The notes under the pieces are model-generated. The model ran no database searches and was not told the origin of the DNA. It saw only the letters and a list, made by a program, of their open reading frames with translations. The translations under genes and the position numbers were made by a program. A stretch of DNA of 21,753 nt from Pigoraptor vietnamica (Eukaryota > Opisthokonta > Filasterea): NCBI GenBank assembly GCA_943704525.1, contig CALSCQ010003206.1, positions 1 through 21,753 on the forward strand. The letters are read 5' to 3'. This document shows, piece by piece, positions 1 to 11,622 of this stretch. Numbering within the stretch: position 1 is the stretch's first letter; every line of letters begins with the position of its first letter.

Positions 1-19
1 GGGGGGGGGGGGGGGGGGG
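1..19. repeat. Poly-G run at left edge
   Basis: Nineteen consecutive G residues open the window, inside the truncated last visible intron of the KCTD9-like gene. It may be a genuine homopolymer or an assembly-end artefact. Confidence 0.9.
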
Positions 20-2074
20 TGCGTGTGTCCAACATTATAACAAGCATACCTTCCATGCTGACGGCGAGGCGCCGCGCGGGGTCCTCAAAGTCGCACTTGC
101 GGATGCTTGCGCCGGTCAAATTCGCGCGGCAAAACGACGATCCCTGCAGCTTTGCGCCCTGTGCGTGCGCATAACAGCGGCATAAGTCAGCGCGAGCGAC
201 AAACTACAAGGGCGTGCTCACAGCCAATTTCGAAAACTGCACGCACGTTTGGCATTGAGAGTACACATTGGAGTGTACGCACAACGACAGGGCAAAGGAG
301 GCACATGCATAGACATACGCACGCAAGCACACAATAGCGTCATCGACCCACGTCCAGCTTGGCGCCGCTCAAGTCCGCGCCGTCAAAGCGGCAGCGCTCG
401 AGATTACACATGGAGAGATCAGCGTTTCTCAGCATGGCCATATTGAAGTTGATGTTGCGGAGGTCCAGCCGAGAGAGATCGGCGCACTCAAAGTTCATCG
501 CCTACGAGTGCGTGCACGTGTGTGCGGTAAAAGGAAGCAGTGTGACAAGGGGTTCGAAATTGCATGCGAGCGACCGACTCCCTCGCTCACTCACTCACAC
601 ACATGCACACATACACACACACACGCACACACACACACACACACACACAACACACACACACACACACACACAAACAAACAGTTCAACATATCCTCCTCCT
701 CTCCCTCTCCGCCTCATCCTCGCGCGCACCTGGCAGCGAATGCCCTCGGAAGACCCCGTCATCAGCAAGGCCTTCATCAGTTTGCGACGACCAAGCGGCT
801 TCTCTTCGTCGGGAATGGGCGTGCGCATCTGTCGCGAAATGAGGGACAACATGAGCACCTGTCCAATGGCTGGCTGTGTGACGCCTGTGTGGTAGTGCGG
901 ATGACTGCAATCTCTCTCGTGTGTACGGGCGTGTGTGGTAAGAGTACGTTGTGGGCGTCGTGCTCGTTTGCATACCTTGATAATCGCTTCGACTCCTTCT
1001 ATCGCACTCTCAATGTTGAAAAACCGCGCCTCCTCAAGCACGCCTGTCAGCACTTCGTGAGTAACGGGCCGTTCAAACGCCCCGTCGCCACTCGTGTGTG
1101 CGAATGCGCGTGTGTGTATGTTCGTCCATCGTGCGTGTGGGTGTGCTGTATGCATGTTTTGCGTGACTCAGGCGCACTGACCCTCCGGGTTGATGCCCTC
1201 GTTGAGTATGAGCCGGCCATGGCGAAGAAAGTTCAGCAGCGGCTCAAAGTACTCGGGAGACCGATCGATGAGAAAGGCGCCGTTGTGGTCGACGGCGCTG
1301 TGCCACGCGTCTGCAGCCACAGCATGAGTGAGTTTGAGTGTGCGTGCGTGCGTGTGTGTGTGAATGTGTGTTTATGTGGGCGTGGTGTGTGTGTGTGCGT
1401 GCGTGCTTGTGTGCGTGTGCGTGCGGTGTGTATGTGTGTTTATGTGGGTGTGGGGGGTGTGCGTGTGTGCGTGTGTGCGCGTGTGTGTGTGGGTGCGTGT
1501 GAGTGTGTGCGTGTGTTTGTGTATGTGTGGGTGGGTGGGTGGGTGTGAGTGTGCTTTGAGGACGGAAGAACGTGTGCGATCGTATGAGAGAGGACGGCTG
1601 TGCGTCTTTTGTGTGGTAGTCGGTGCACGTACCATTGGAAAACATGCGCGCAAGCATTGAATTGGGGTCGCGGCAGAGAGTAGTCCTGCAGCATAAAGGG
1701 TAAACGCATACTCAACTGGCCACACAACAGCTCATGCTCACCACCACCACGTGTAAGGGACAACATGGACAGCACTAAGGGACAAAAGGACAGCCCTGAG
1801 CAAGGACAGCACTAGGGGACAGCAAGGGTACTAAGGGACAAAAGGACAGCGCTGAGGGACAAAAGGACAGCACACGCACCTTGTTGTCGAGAACAGCTTG
1901 CCGCCCACATTAAGTGTGACCCAGTCTGTCTGCCGCTCGCCTGCCGAGCCTGTCGTGAAAACGGTGAGCAACGAATTGCGGAAAAATGAGCTCACGCAGT
2001 CAACGAAACTCACATGGCACAGTGTGCACGAGCGCCTTTGAGTGCGCGCTCTCATCGCTCCTCGCGCCGTCCAT
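1..2074 (-). CDS. KCTD9: KCTD9-like BTB/pentapeptide-repeat protein, 3' end missing
   Basis: Eight exons can be joined with consistent phase on the minus strand: 2074-2014, 1949-1880, 1685-1633, 1310-1182, 1043-976, 858-730 (or starting at 873), 501-352 and 143-50. The gene then runs into an intron at the window edge. The roughly 251 residues begin with a short leader, then a T1-type BTB domain (WVTLNVGGKLFSTTR, later AFLIDRSPEYFEPLLNFLRH and VLEEARFFNIES). A linker follows, then pentapeptide repeats of the A(D/N)Lxx type (ADLSRLDLRNINF, ADLSGAKLD, ANLTGASIRKCDFED). This domain order and spacing match KCTD9, whose family acts as Cullin-3 ubiquitin-ligase adaptors. The ATG at 2074 was chosen because it splices in phase through a GTGAGT donor into the BTB exon. 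The ubiquitin-like N-terminal domain of animal KCTD9 is not visible. All introns are GT-AG, and several are filled with CA or TG repeats. Confidence 0.88.
594..676. repeat. (CA)n microsatellite in KCTD9-like intron 6
   Basis: A nearly pure CA tract on the plus strand, with a few interruptions, lies inside the intron at 502-729. In the sense of the transcript it reads UG-rich. Six-frame translation gives spurious His/Thr-rich or Cys/Val-rich ORFs here. Confidence 0.95.
1330..1556. repeat. Long TG-rich tract in KCTD9-like intron 3
   Basis: About 225 bases of imperfect TG/GCGTG repeat on the plus strand fill most of the intron at 1311-1632. In the sense of the transcript it is CA-rich, and so complementary to the UG-rich tract of intron 6. 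Confidence 0.93.
1757..1872. repeat. Degenerate short tandem repeats, GGGACAAAAGGACAGC type
   Basis: Several imperfect copies of a GGGACAAAAGGACAGC-like unit, followed by CCTGAG, GCTGAG or ACTAG variants, occur in the intron at 1686-1879 of the KCTD9-like gene. No coding potential is apparent. Confidence 0.8.
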
Positions 2075-2741
2075 TGCTGAAGACGGCAAAGTCGCTTTCG
2101 ACGGCAGTGGCAGAGGGTGGTGTGCGTATGTGTGCTGATGATGAGCGTGTACGTTGAAACACTTGTGTGTGTGTGTGTGACTCAAGCTTGAAAAGCCACA
2201 CACAGTGCACAAATGTACTAACACGTAATTTCTCTCAATTGTAAATAAATACAATAAGCAATAATTGTGATGTGTGCCAAATAAAGTATTACAGGCGAAT
2301 TGTACTTGTATTTCCATACATTTTCTTCCATAATCAACTCCTAGCAATGCAAAATGGGAGTGATGACGCGTCTGGAGCCGAGGCCAAGATCTCAACGAAC
2401 ACATTGTCGTTGCTTTCTTGCAAATCGAGGCGCAAATGTCGGTATTCCTTAGAGTTCCGAGTCCACCTGCTTTCCTTCATTGTGGGCTAAAACGACTGCA
2501 ATCCCAACACGCGCTTTGGTCCACGTTGGCTGTCGAAACAGGGCTTGGGGCTTACAGACTTCACGTTGGCACTCTCAGTGCTTCGTGATGCCAGTGCAAC
2601 GCAAAGTGGGCATCCCAAAAAGAAGGCACGAGGAAGTGAATTGAAGCGCAAATGTATGCCGGCACACAGAGAAACGCAGCACGCGACGACGCGACGTCAA
2701 AAACGCTGTTGCATCAGACCCCTCACACGGTCCATCCAGAT
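2075..2741. other. Spacer between V-ATPase B and KCTD9-like genes
   Basis: Both neighbours are on the minus strand, so this stretch holds the 3' UTR of the V-ATPase gene and the promoter and 5' UTR of the KCTD9-like gene. It includes an AT-rich part at about 2220-2345 and a short TG tract at about 2164-2180. An open frame continues upstream of the KCTD9-like ATG to 2404, but its sequence is low-complexity and I recognise no domain in it. Confidence 0.6.
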
Positions 2742-5293
<2,552 letters not shown>

Positions 5294-5912
5294 TTTTCCC
5301 TATGGGTTTGATTTCGACGGCAACTCCGCACGTTGCGCGAGCGTCGTCCCAACGTCAATAAACTACCGACCACAGCTGTGACAAGATTTACTCGAAGTGA
5401 GAAAGTGCCAATATGAACACGCGACGGGGGGGAGACGCACGACACACACACACACTGCAGTCACACCGCATACACACACGCGCGACGTAAGCCGTGCGCG
5501 CAGCAAAATCGCACACTAAACTGGCATCAGTGACGCACCCACACACACACACACCACACCACACACACACACACACACACATGGGCCCACAGTCAAGCCA
5601 TAGAGAAGAAAATTGTGGGCTAGGGTGGGGGTCAATTTCTTTATTACATCACAAATATTACGGCACTTCGTTTTTGGTACATTTTCCATAGTGAGCGCCC
5701 GTTATTTTGCAAGCGCGGATCACGAGCCGTCATAATTGGGAAGAGTTTTCCGGGATTATTCCGCGTCAATTCTTGTTACGGCACGCCACGAGCGTATTGT
5801 TACTGAGCCCTTGGTGCGCACACCTTCACCACGACATCTCTACACTTCGGCGCACGACAAAAGTCAGCCTTTGGCCTTTGCTTTGTAAACGTTGTCACAT
5901 GAATTTGTAAGG
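5294..5912. promoter_or_regulatory. Divergent intergenic region between V-ATPase B and CIA2 genes
   Basis: About 620 bases separate the two divergent start codons, so both promoters must lie here or nearby. The stretch contains a CA microsatellite at about 5538-5580 and less GC-rich sequence at about 5630-5780. I see no TATA box I would defend and no further gene. Confidence 0.55.
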
Positions 5913-6824
5913 ATGGATAACGTGAACCCCACTATATATGAGGCCAGTGCGGCGCGCCCTGTGACCGCGAGCGAGGAGGATGAAGGCGTGTACGACCCCG
6001 TCGATCGACGCGAAATCTTCGATATCCGCTTGCCTTCTTGCGCGCGTGTGTGTTGCCAGAGTGTGGGCTTAAAGACAGACGTATTCCCTTGACTGCGAAT
6101 GTGCGCACATCTCATCAGGTGCATCAACGACCCCGAGCACCCGCTGACGCTCGAAGAGCTGAAAGTGGCGCAGGAAGCGCACATTGAAGTCGACGACGAC
6201 CAGAATTTTGTGCGCGTGCAGTTCACGCCGACGATTCCTCACTGCAGCATGGCCACCCTTATCGGGCTGTGCATCCGCGTCAAGCTGTTGCGGTGCCTTC
6301 CGGAGAGGTTCAAGGTGAGTGTGCAAGCGAACACACAAACGGCATACCTTTGCCTGGTGGCAGCGGACTGTGAGCACGAATGGTAAAAAAATTGCCCCTG
6401 TTTGCGATGGGATTCGAACTTACAACTCACCTCCTTGTGTGCAGATTGATGTGTCTATCCGGCCGGGGACGCACGCGTCTGAAGAAGCCGGTGCGTGGCA
6501 TCTCTTGCGTTGCTGTTGTTGCCGTGCAGTGGAACCGCCTCTCGGTTTGGAGGGAAAATGCGGTTGGATCATCCATACCCTGTGTTTGTTTACTCTACTC
6601 CACTCGAAACACTGTGATCGCCTGTGATTCCCCCCTGCGATCCCCTGCTGCAGAGTTGTTATCCAAAACTCGTTGTGTGGTGTTATGTTCATGTTCGTGT
6701 TTTTTGTTCCTTCGCCACTACAGTAAACAAGCAATTAAACGACAAGGAGCGAGTGGCGGCTGCTCTCGAGAACGGTCATCTCCTGGAGGTCGTCAACCAG
6801 TGCTTATCGTCCAAGTCCGCGTAA
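5913..6824 (+). CDS. CIAO2B: CIA2/MIP18-family cytosolic Fe-S cluster assembly protein
   Basis: Four exons (5913-6021, 6109-6314, 6445-6490, 6724-6824) give 153 aa, close to the family's usual length. The family forms the CIA targeting complex with CIA1 and MMS19. That complex delivers [4Fe-4S] clusters to cytosolic and nuclear enzymes such as DNA polymerases and helicases. Signatures include REIFD-LIR at the first junction, [29 protein letters not shown] with the conserved reactive cysteine at residue 82, [34 protein letters not shown], and a short SSKSA tail. Introns 2 and 3 are GT-AG. Intron 1 is AT-AC, of the minor spliceosome type (separate entry). The TAA stop overlaps a good GTAAG donor, which leaves room for an alternative longer C-terminus. 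Confidence 0.95.
6022..6108 (+). other. U12-type AT-AC intron in the CIA2 gene
   Basis: The 87-base intron starts ATATCCGCTT, near the minor-class 5' consensus ATATCCTT, and ends GCGCAC. TCCCTTGACT at 6085-6094 matches the U12 branch consensus TTCCTTRACY with one mismatch. Its presumed branch A at 6092 is 16 bases from the 3' end, inside the normal window. Splicing here joins G to AT CTC ATC AGG and restores the invariant D-L-I-R of the family. No GT-AG pair nearby does this without inserting or losing residues. Confidence 0.88.
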
Positions 6825-6960
6825 GCCTCTGCGCGTCTGCGTGCTTGCGTGGCGTTGCGTAAGCTGCGGCGTGTGCATGTCGCGCGTGCGTGCGTTCCCG
6901 GGCAACTCGTAATGTACATATCCGATTTTCTCTCCTCCGTTTTTGCTTCCATGAGCATTG

Positions 6961-6994
<34 letters not shown>

Positions 6995-7245
6995 GTGAAT
7001 GCTGTGCGCGTTTTTGTTTGTTTTACGTTATATATTTACAGCGCTGGCCTGTTTGAGGAGGGCACCTTCAATCGAGGTGCCACTCCCGGCCTGCCACATT
7101 CTTTTCGGTTCTGCACGCAGGGGGAAAAAAAAATAACGACGAAAGCGAAAACGCCGCGAGCGCAACGCGACCTGCAAGGCCTCGCTGCCCGTCGAGTTCA
7201 GCCAGTGACGCTCGTCGGGCCCGTGCCTTCCCTTCGTTCCCTTCT
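6825..7245 (+). other. CIA2 3' region with possible alternative last exon (7042-7249)
   Basis: If the GTAAGC at 6821 is used as a donor and TTTACAG ending at 7041 as the acceptor, the CIA2 frame would skip its TAA. It would then continue for 68 codons to a TAG at 7247-7249. The added residues (GLFEEGTFNRGATPG and onward, Arg/Lys-rich later) resemble nothing I know. The family normally ends at the upstream stop. I read this as 3' UTR, possibly with an intron, unless transcript data say otherwise. Confidence 0.3.
6962..6993. repeat. (CT)n microsatellite, possible polypyrimidine tract
   Basis: About 15 CT dinucleotides lie downstream of the CIA2 stop and upstream of an intron-like 3' end (TTTGTTTTACG, then TATATTTACAG ending at 7041). 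The tract could serve as the pyrimidine tract of a terminal or 3' UTR intron. Confidence 0.85.
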
Positions 7246-7589
7246 CTAGTGAGTGCGCTCCTCAAACGGGATCTTGTGGCTCTCGTTGAGGCTGTGGGGA
7301 ATGAAGAAGTAGTTGGGCTTGTCCTTCTGGTTCAGCCAGGGGAAGGGGTTCGAGGAGTGCTTCCAGCTGCATGGCAAAGGAGGCAGAACGGTAAGCAACG
7401 TGCTCGACTGGAGGAGAGTTATGCTGTTTTGCGCGCAGCGAAAGGGCTGAGTACTCACACAATGTCGGGCTGGCGGGCGGTGTGGATGAGCATGCTCGAG
7501 GCAATGAAGAGGGCGCCGCCGACGATGCCAATAAGAGGGTAGGCCTCCTTGGGCACGTAGTTGCGGAAGAACATCGACGCCGAAACCAT
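7246..7589 (-). CDS. NDUFA4: NDUFA4/MLRQ-like small respiratory-chain subunit
   Basis: Two exons on the minus strand (7589-7459 and 7366-7246) join in phase 2 through a GTGAGT donor and a GCAG acceptor, giving 83 aa. A hydrophobic single-span helix at about residues 17-37 (AYPLIGIVGGALFIASSMLI) follows a short basic and aromatic start. Next come QPDIVW and NPFPWLN, which parallel the NPDVxW and NPxPWN blocks of NDUFA4, and a C-terminal FEERTH reminiscent of its KKERPDF end. NDUFA4 (MLRQ/B12D family) is a mitochondrial inner-membrane protein, first assigned to complex I and now considered a cytochrome c oxidase subunit. The gene converges on CIA2 from the other strand. A plant-type B12D annotation is the main alternative. 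Confidence 0.87.
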
Positions 7590-8030
7590 TTTCGAGGTTG
7601 GAGTTGGCTTTTGCTTGCTTGCTGAGCGGGCTGTTGAGTTGGAAACTCGAGTGTCTGTTGCAATGCTGGAGGGAGCCGGCCGTCCGTCTTTTATAGGGGA
7701 TGATGTGTGTGGGGTGTGTGCGTGTGAGTCCCTGTTGTTGTGCGACAGCGCGACGACTGTGAGGATTCGCGGCGTCGTATTGTCTGGGAGTGCCGTTTCC
7801 AGCCGGGTGTTGCCAGCCGGCTCGCACCATCATAGCGTCAAAACTGCGATTGCGAACTTTCGCAAATCAGAGTAATCTCTACTATTAGTTTATATTTCTT
7901 CACGTAATGTATGTGCATGTTTTCATAATTCATTATTTAAGTATTTGATGTATTAGCTATACAAATTTAGATACATTGTCTCTTGGTCGATAATTTCACT
8001 CTGAAAGGTAACCGTCATCGAATTCTTGAT
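7590..8030. promoter_or_regulatory. Upstream region of the NDUFA4-like gene, with AT-rich block
   Basis: No gene is evident. Sequence at about 7865-8030 is clearly AT-rich against the GC-rich surroundings. The promoter of the minus-strand NDUFA4-like gene should lie in the first few hundred bases. ORFs on either strand here show no recognisable motif. Confidence 0.45.
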
Positions 8031-9229
8031 GACTTTGCCACTCGCGGTGCTCACACTTGACACACGGGCACACGCCTCGTACCTTCCGGGAGATACCCTT
8101 CGTTCTTGCAAACGTGCACGCACCACATGCCACTCACACTCTCCCGCACACTCTCACACTCTGCCCAACCGCGCCCCTCAAATTACGCCAAATGTAACAC
8201 CCGAAAGGTTTCTGGCGTCCCGCGTCCGAGTTCACCTCACAGGTGGTGTGTTGCGTGCCGTGTCCCACACTGCTATGCGCTTTCGGTCGTGGCCTCTTCG
8301 TCAGTGCATCTTCATCGCCCTCTGTTCAATTAAAACCACAAGATTTTTGTATTATATTCTCCATCACACTTGAATATTTCTGCACCGTCCATGTCGGGTT
8401 CAGTGTCCATATTTCTCCGGCCAAGAGAATGCCGTAATGATGTAGATGACTGCACGACAAGCGATTCGTTAGCGAAATCCAGCCGCGTGAGTACGCGCAG
8501 AAACTGGCCCTCCGTCTCGATTCTCTTGTCACGTACAGTGCCGGCCTGACCCGCCATCGCCCGTGCTCGGCTGGCTTCGACAATTCGGAACACGCGTGCG
8601 ACCGTGGCCTTCCAGCTGCTGCTGAGCGGGATCGACAGTGGCGCGCGAATTGTTGCGAGCGGAAACCTCCCCGACACAGAGAATCGCATACGACGCAGGC
8701 CCAAAGCGACGCAGCGCAATTCGGGTATTGGTTTCAACGTGGAGCCGATTCTCATTCATAGCGCTGGCGTCACACAGCCGGCCTTGTTGCTCCGAACGAC
8801 GCGTAGAGGCCGGGGCGCAAGACGGCCAGCACAGCCCTCCGGAGGCGACCTCGCGCGCGACGATTCGGATGCCGGCGCTTATCGCTGACTGAAACCGGCG
8901 CCGGGTGAAAGGCGGCAACCTGTCGAACTTTGAGCCTGCCCAACGCTACCACTTCAGTTCTCGTCAAATGTTGGCCAGCGCCGATTTAATTCACAATAAT
9001 TCTGGACTTCAGTTGTTATGCCTGAGAGCTGCCGCCGGACTGCTCGAACGTTCTGGCGGCCGGCGGATACGCCGATTGGACATTTAGCCGTAGCTCAGTA
9101 TCAACCATGTTGCGCCCGAATCGTCGGCAGGCCCTGGTCAACAACTTTCGAACCCCAGCACACGTTTCAGGTCACTCGCGGGGCCTCATACGGCAGAAAA
9201 ATCGAAGCCGAACTTTTGCACAAAGCGGT

Positions 9230-9255
9230 CATATATATATATATATATATATATA
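9230..9255. repeat. (TA)n microsatellite
   Basis: About 12 TA dinucleotides stand in a spacer that is otherwise GC-rich. Confidence 0.95.
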
Positions 9256-10105
9256 CGTGGCTGCGTGTAATGGCGTCCCCAGGCACAAAAGGCGCACACA
9301 AACGACACTGACACCGCGAAACTGACGCCGAGCATGAAACGAACGCCAGACTGTCATAGTGAGCCGTGGGTAGTGTCAATGACAGCAGCCACTGCATTTA
9401 GACGGTTCGCAGCTGTCAGTCAGTCGGTCCGGCCGGTGGCCGCCCGGCTGCGGCTGCGGCTGCTGGCTGGAGTGCATACCGAAGTAGGGCTCGCGGAACG
9501 GAATCAGTTACCAGTTAGCCGTCGCTTCCACTCGACCGGCCGGGGTACGGTCAGACGCAGTAGATGTCATGGCCGGTCGTCGCTGTTCCGACAGTTAGTC
9601 AGCGGAGTCTGTTGCGCCGCCCGTATTGATCACGGCATGGGTTCAGCACGGGGGCCACGTGAATTCCGCCGAGCGCTTGGCCGTGCAGTGACTGTCGTGT
9701 GCATCACTTTCCCTCAAGCTGACGGACGTGTGAGCGGCCGAATTCCATGCTCAGCTAAGCGCGTGCGACAGGTGCGCACGGCAGACCGCGGAGTGACGTG
9801 GAGGGAGTGCGAAGATCTGGACAGAGGCCGGGGCGGCCCGGGCACTGGGCGCCGCCGATCTGGCCGGCAGTGGAAGCCGGCGCCGCCTGAGCCGCAGCAC
9901 AGAATTCGGATGGAAGAACTCGCGTGTGTCCCGCCATGCGCGCGTCGACACCAGCTTGCCGGCGTTGACTGAGACCCATTACACGATGAAGCGGTCGCCT
10001 GTGCACACTTCTGCCCGCGCGCGCGCGAACGTTGGTGCAACAGTGCCAGTCGCCTGTCCTTATCCAATTGGAACTCGAAAGTGTCTTTGACAGATTCAGA
10101 GAAAT

Positions 10106-10140
10106 GAAAAGGGAAAAGGAAAGAAAAAGAAAGAAAAAGG
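10106..10140. repeat. Homopurine tract
   Basis: Thirty-five consecutive A/G residues (AAAAGG and AAAGAAAAAG units), followed shortly by a run of A at about 10153-10164. This is simple sequence in a gene-poor region. Confidence 0.85.
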
Positions 10141-10640
10141 TGGCAACTCGGTAAAAAAAAAAAACGCGGAAACATTAATCCGTTGACAGTTAGACGGAAT
10201 TCATGCGCCGCCCGAAAAATCCTCGTCTGTCTCCGTCTTTCCCCAGAACTCCAAAATTGATTTTCCCGCCTTCGCCACTCCGTTCTCACATGCACTTACG
10301 GCCACACACACAAAACTGAAGACGGCGGCGCCGAATGTGAGAAGGGCCGTATGCCGCACTCGTAGTCATGGCTACGGTGCAGTACCGCTATGTCCTTGAA
10401 GGACGCCCCGTCGCGTCCATTTCAAAGTTGTTGTTGAAGCGCGCCGCAACAGGGTGTAACGCCTAACCATCCAGCTCGTTTCGGCGACCGTGCCATGAGG
10501 ACGCGCGTGTACGTGTAGGGGCCGTTCGAGTCACCACTGACACTCCGATCCGGACAGCGCGGCGCTGATGTTTCTGTCCGTGCGAGAGAGTCAGTCCGCG
10601 CTCACCAGCTGTCGTTTTTTCGTCTTCAGTCGCAAAATGT

Positions 10641-10753
10641 CACGGAGGCGTTCAATTAAAGCACTTTCGCGTGCGGTGGCCCGGCGGGAACAAGGCAACG
10701 CCGACGGACAGCTACAACTTGGGCTCATGCAGTGTACTATGGACGACAACTGA
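10641..10753 (+). pseudogene. Possible Sel1-repeat-like fragment
   Basis: A short plus-strand frame ends in REQGNADGQLQLGLM before a stop at 10751-10753. It fits the core of a Sel1 repeat (A..G.A.AQ..LG..Y). It is only about half a repeat, and I find no continuation in any frame nearby. It could be a decayed piece of a Sel1 gene like the one at 13519-16237, or chance. Confidence 0.2.
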
Positions 10754-10775
10754 AGTGATACTTTTCGGCCGCTGA

Positions 10776-10893
10776 TGCGACTCCCATCCCATCCATAAAG
10801 GGCGCCTTTTACGCTCAAGAGCCGTTATGCGAGTTTGCGACTCCCATCCCATCCATGAAGGGCGCCTTTTTACGCTCAAGAGTTATGCGAGTT
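10776..10893. repeat. 60-bp tandem duplication
   Basis: Two copies begin TGCGACTCCCATCCCATCC, at 10776-10835 and 10836-10893. They differ by a few substitutions and small indels. No coding potential is conserved between them. Confidence 0.93.
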
Positions 10894-11008
10894 GTTTCGT
10901 GTATGAATGCCTGGCCTGTTTCCTGTCAGCGACTGTCGCTTCATTCATTAATGGCGCCTGATTGCTGTTACGCGACACTTGCTTCGTTTATGGAACGCGC
11001 AGCACCAT

Positions 11009-11098
11009 GCACGAGCGCCCATCTCCACGCACGAGCGCCCATCTCCTTGCACGAGCGCACAGCGACACGCCGGCCGCACGAGCGCACAGCGACACGTA
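11009..11098. repeat. 20-bp direct repeats starting GCACGAGCGC
   Basis: The unit GCACGAGCGC starts at 11009, 11029 and 11049 (20-base spacing) and again at 11076. The first two copies continue CCATCTCC and the last two continue ACAGCGACACG. The copies abut, so this is a minisatellite and not a spacer-repeat array. Confidence 0.9.
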
Positions 11099-11107
11099 CA
11101 AGCGGGT

Positions 11108-11119
11108 GGGGGGGGGGGG
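11108..11119. repeat. G homopolymer
   Basis: Twelve consecutive G residues in the gene-poor stretch. Confidence 0.9.
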
Positions 11120-11622
11120 ATTGATGTTCGTGTGTCCGACTGTGCAGCAGCAGAAAATTGAACGGGGTGGTATGTGTCAGTCGTGATGGCGTTGACTCTG
11201 GGTTCTTGACCAGCCACTGACTCGGCTAGTGAGGGCGAGCGATGTATTCCAGTACCAGTCAGCCGGCGCACTTTGTGACTGACTCCGCGTCCAACGAAAT
11301 TGATGTAGTCTGCGACAAACGCTTTTGCGTTGATGACAACGGGCAGATGCATAGGCCCACGCACGCATGCCGGCAAATGCACACTCGCGTACACGTAACA
11401 CACAGCGAACGAACAGAACGCAGTTGATTGACACCGTCACGTGTAACACTCGGAGTTACTCCCTAAGGCACGCGTGTCAGAATATTTGGCAGCGGTTGAC
11501 AGGTCCGCGTCAGCGTTCCACGTCCCGTCTTTACAGTTCACGGCAAGCGCAGGGCACGCGTGGGGAGCCGCGGCGAAGATTCCTTAGAGCTTTATGTGCC
11601 GGCTGGCTGATGTGGGGCTACG

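Larger units (their letters stand above)
8031..11622. other. Gene-poor stretch, no supported coding region
   Basis: ORFs up to 212 codons exist (for example plus 9334-9972), but they are Arg/Ser/Pro-rich and low in complexity. They overlap equally long ORFs on the other strand and show no family motif. I see no reverse transcriptase, transposase or integrase motif and no clean terminal repeats. The stretch holds a TA microsatellite, a purine tract, a 60-bp tandem duplication, a 20-bp repeat cluster and a G run, listed separately. Confidence 0.6.

Noticed and set aside
508-1548. Long His/Thr- or Cys/Val-rich ORFs on both strands
   Set aside because: They are translations of CA/TG microsatellites in the introns of the KCTD9-like gene.
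6405-6432. GGGATTCGAAC, which resembles the reverse complement of a tRNA T-loop
   Set aside because: The 5-bp T stem does not pair, no A box or acceptor stem appears at tRNA distance, and the site lies in CIA2 intron 2.
8330-8918. Overlapping minus-strand ORFs (8330-8755, 8529-8918)
   Set aside because: Frames overlap with no shared protein logic, I recognise no domain, and initiation context and splicing are unconvincing.
9334-9972. 212-codon plus-strand ORF in the gene-poor stretch
   Set aside because: Composition is Arg/Gly/Ser-rich, a 193-codon ORF overlaps it on the other strand, and no motif or splice structure supports it.
11009-11098. Regularly spaced repeats that could suggest a CRISPR array
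   Set aside because: The 20-bp units abut without unique spacers and the genome is eukaryotic, so this is a minisatellite.
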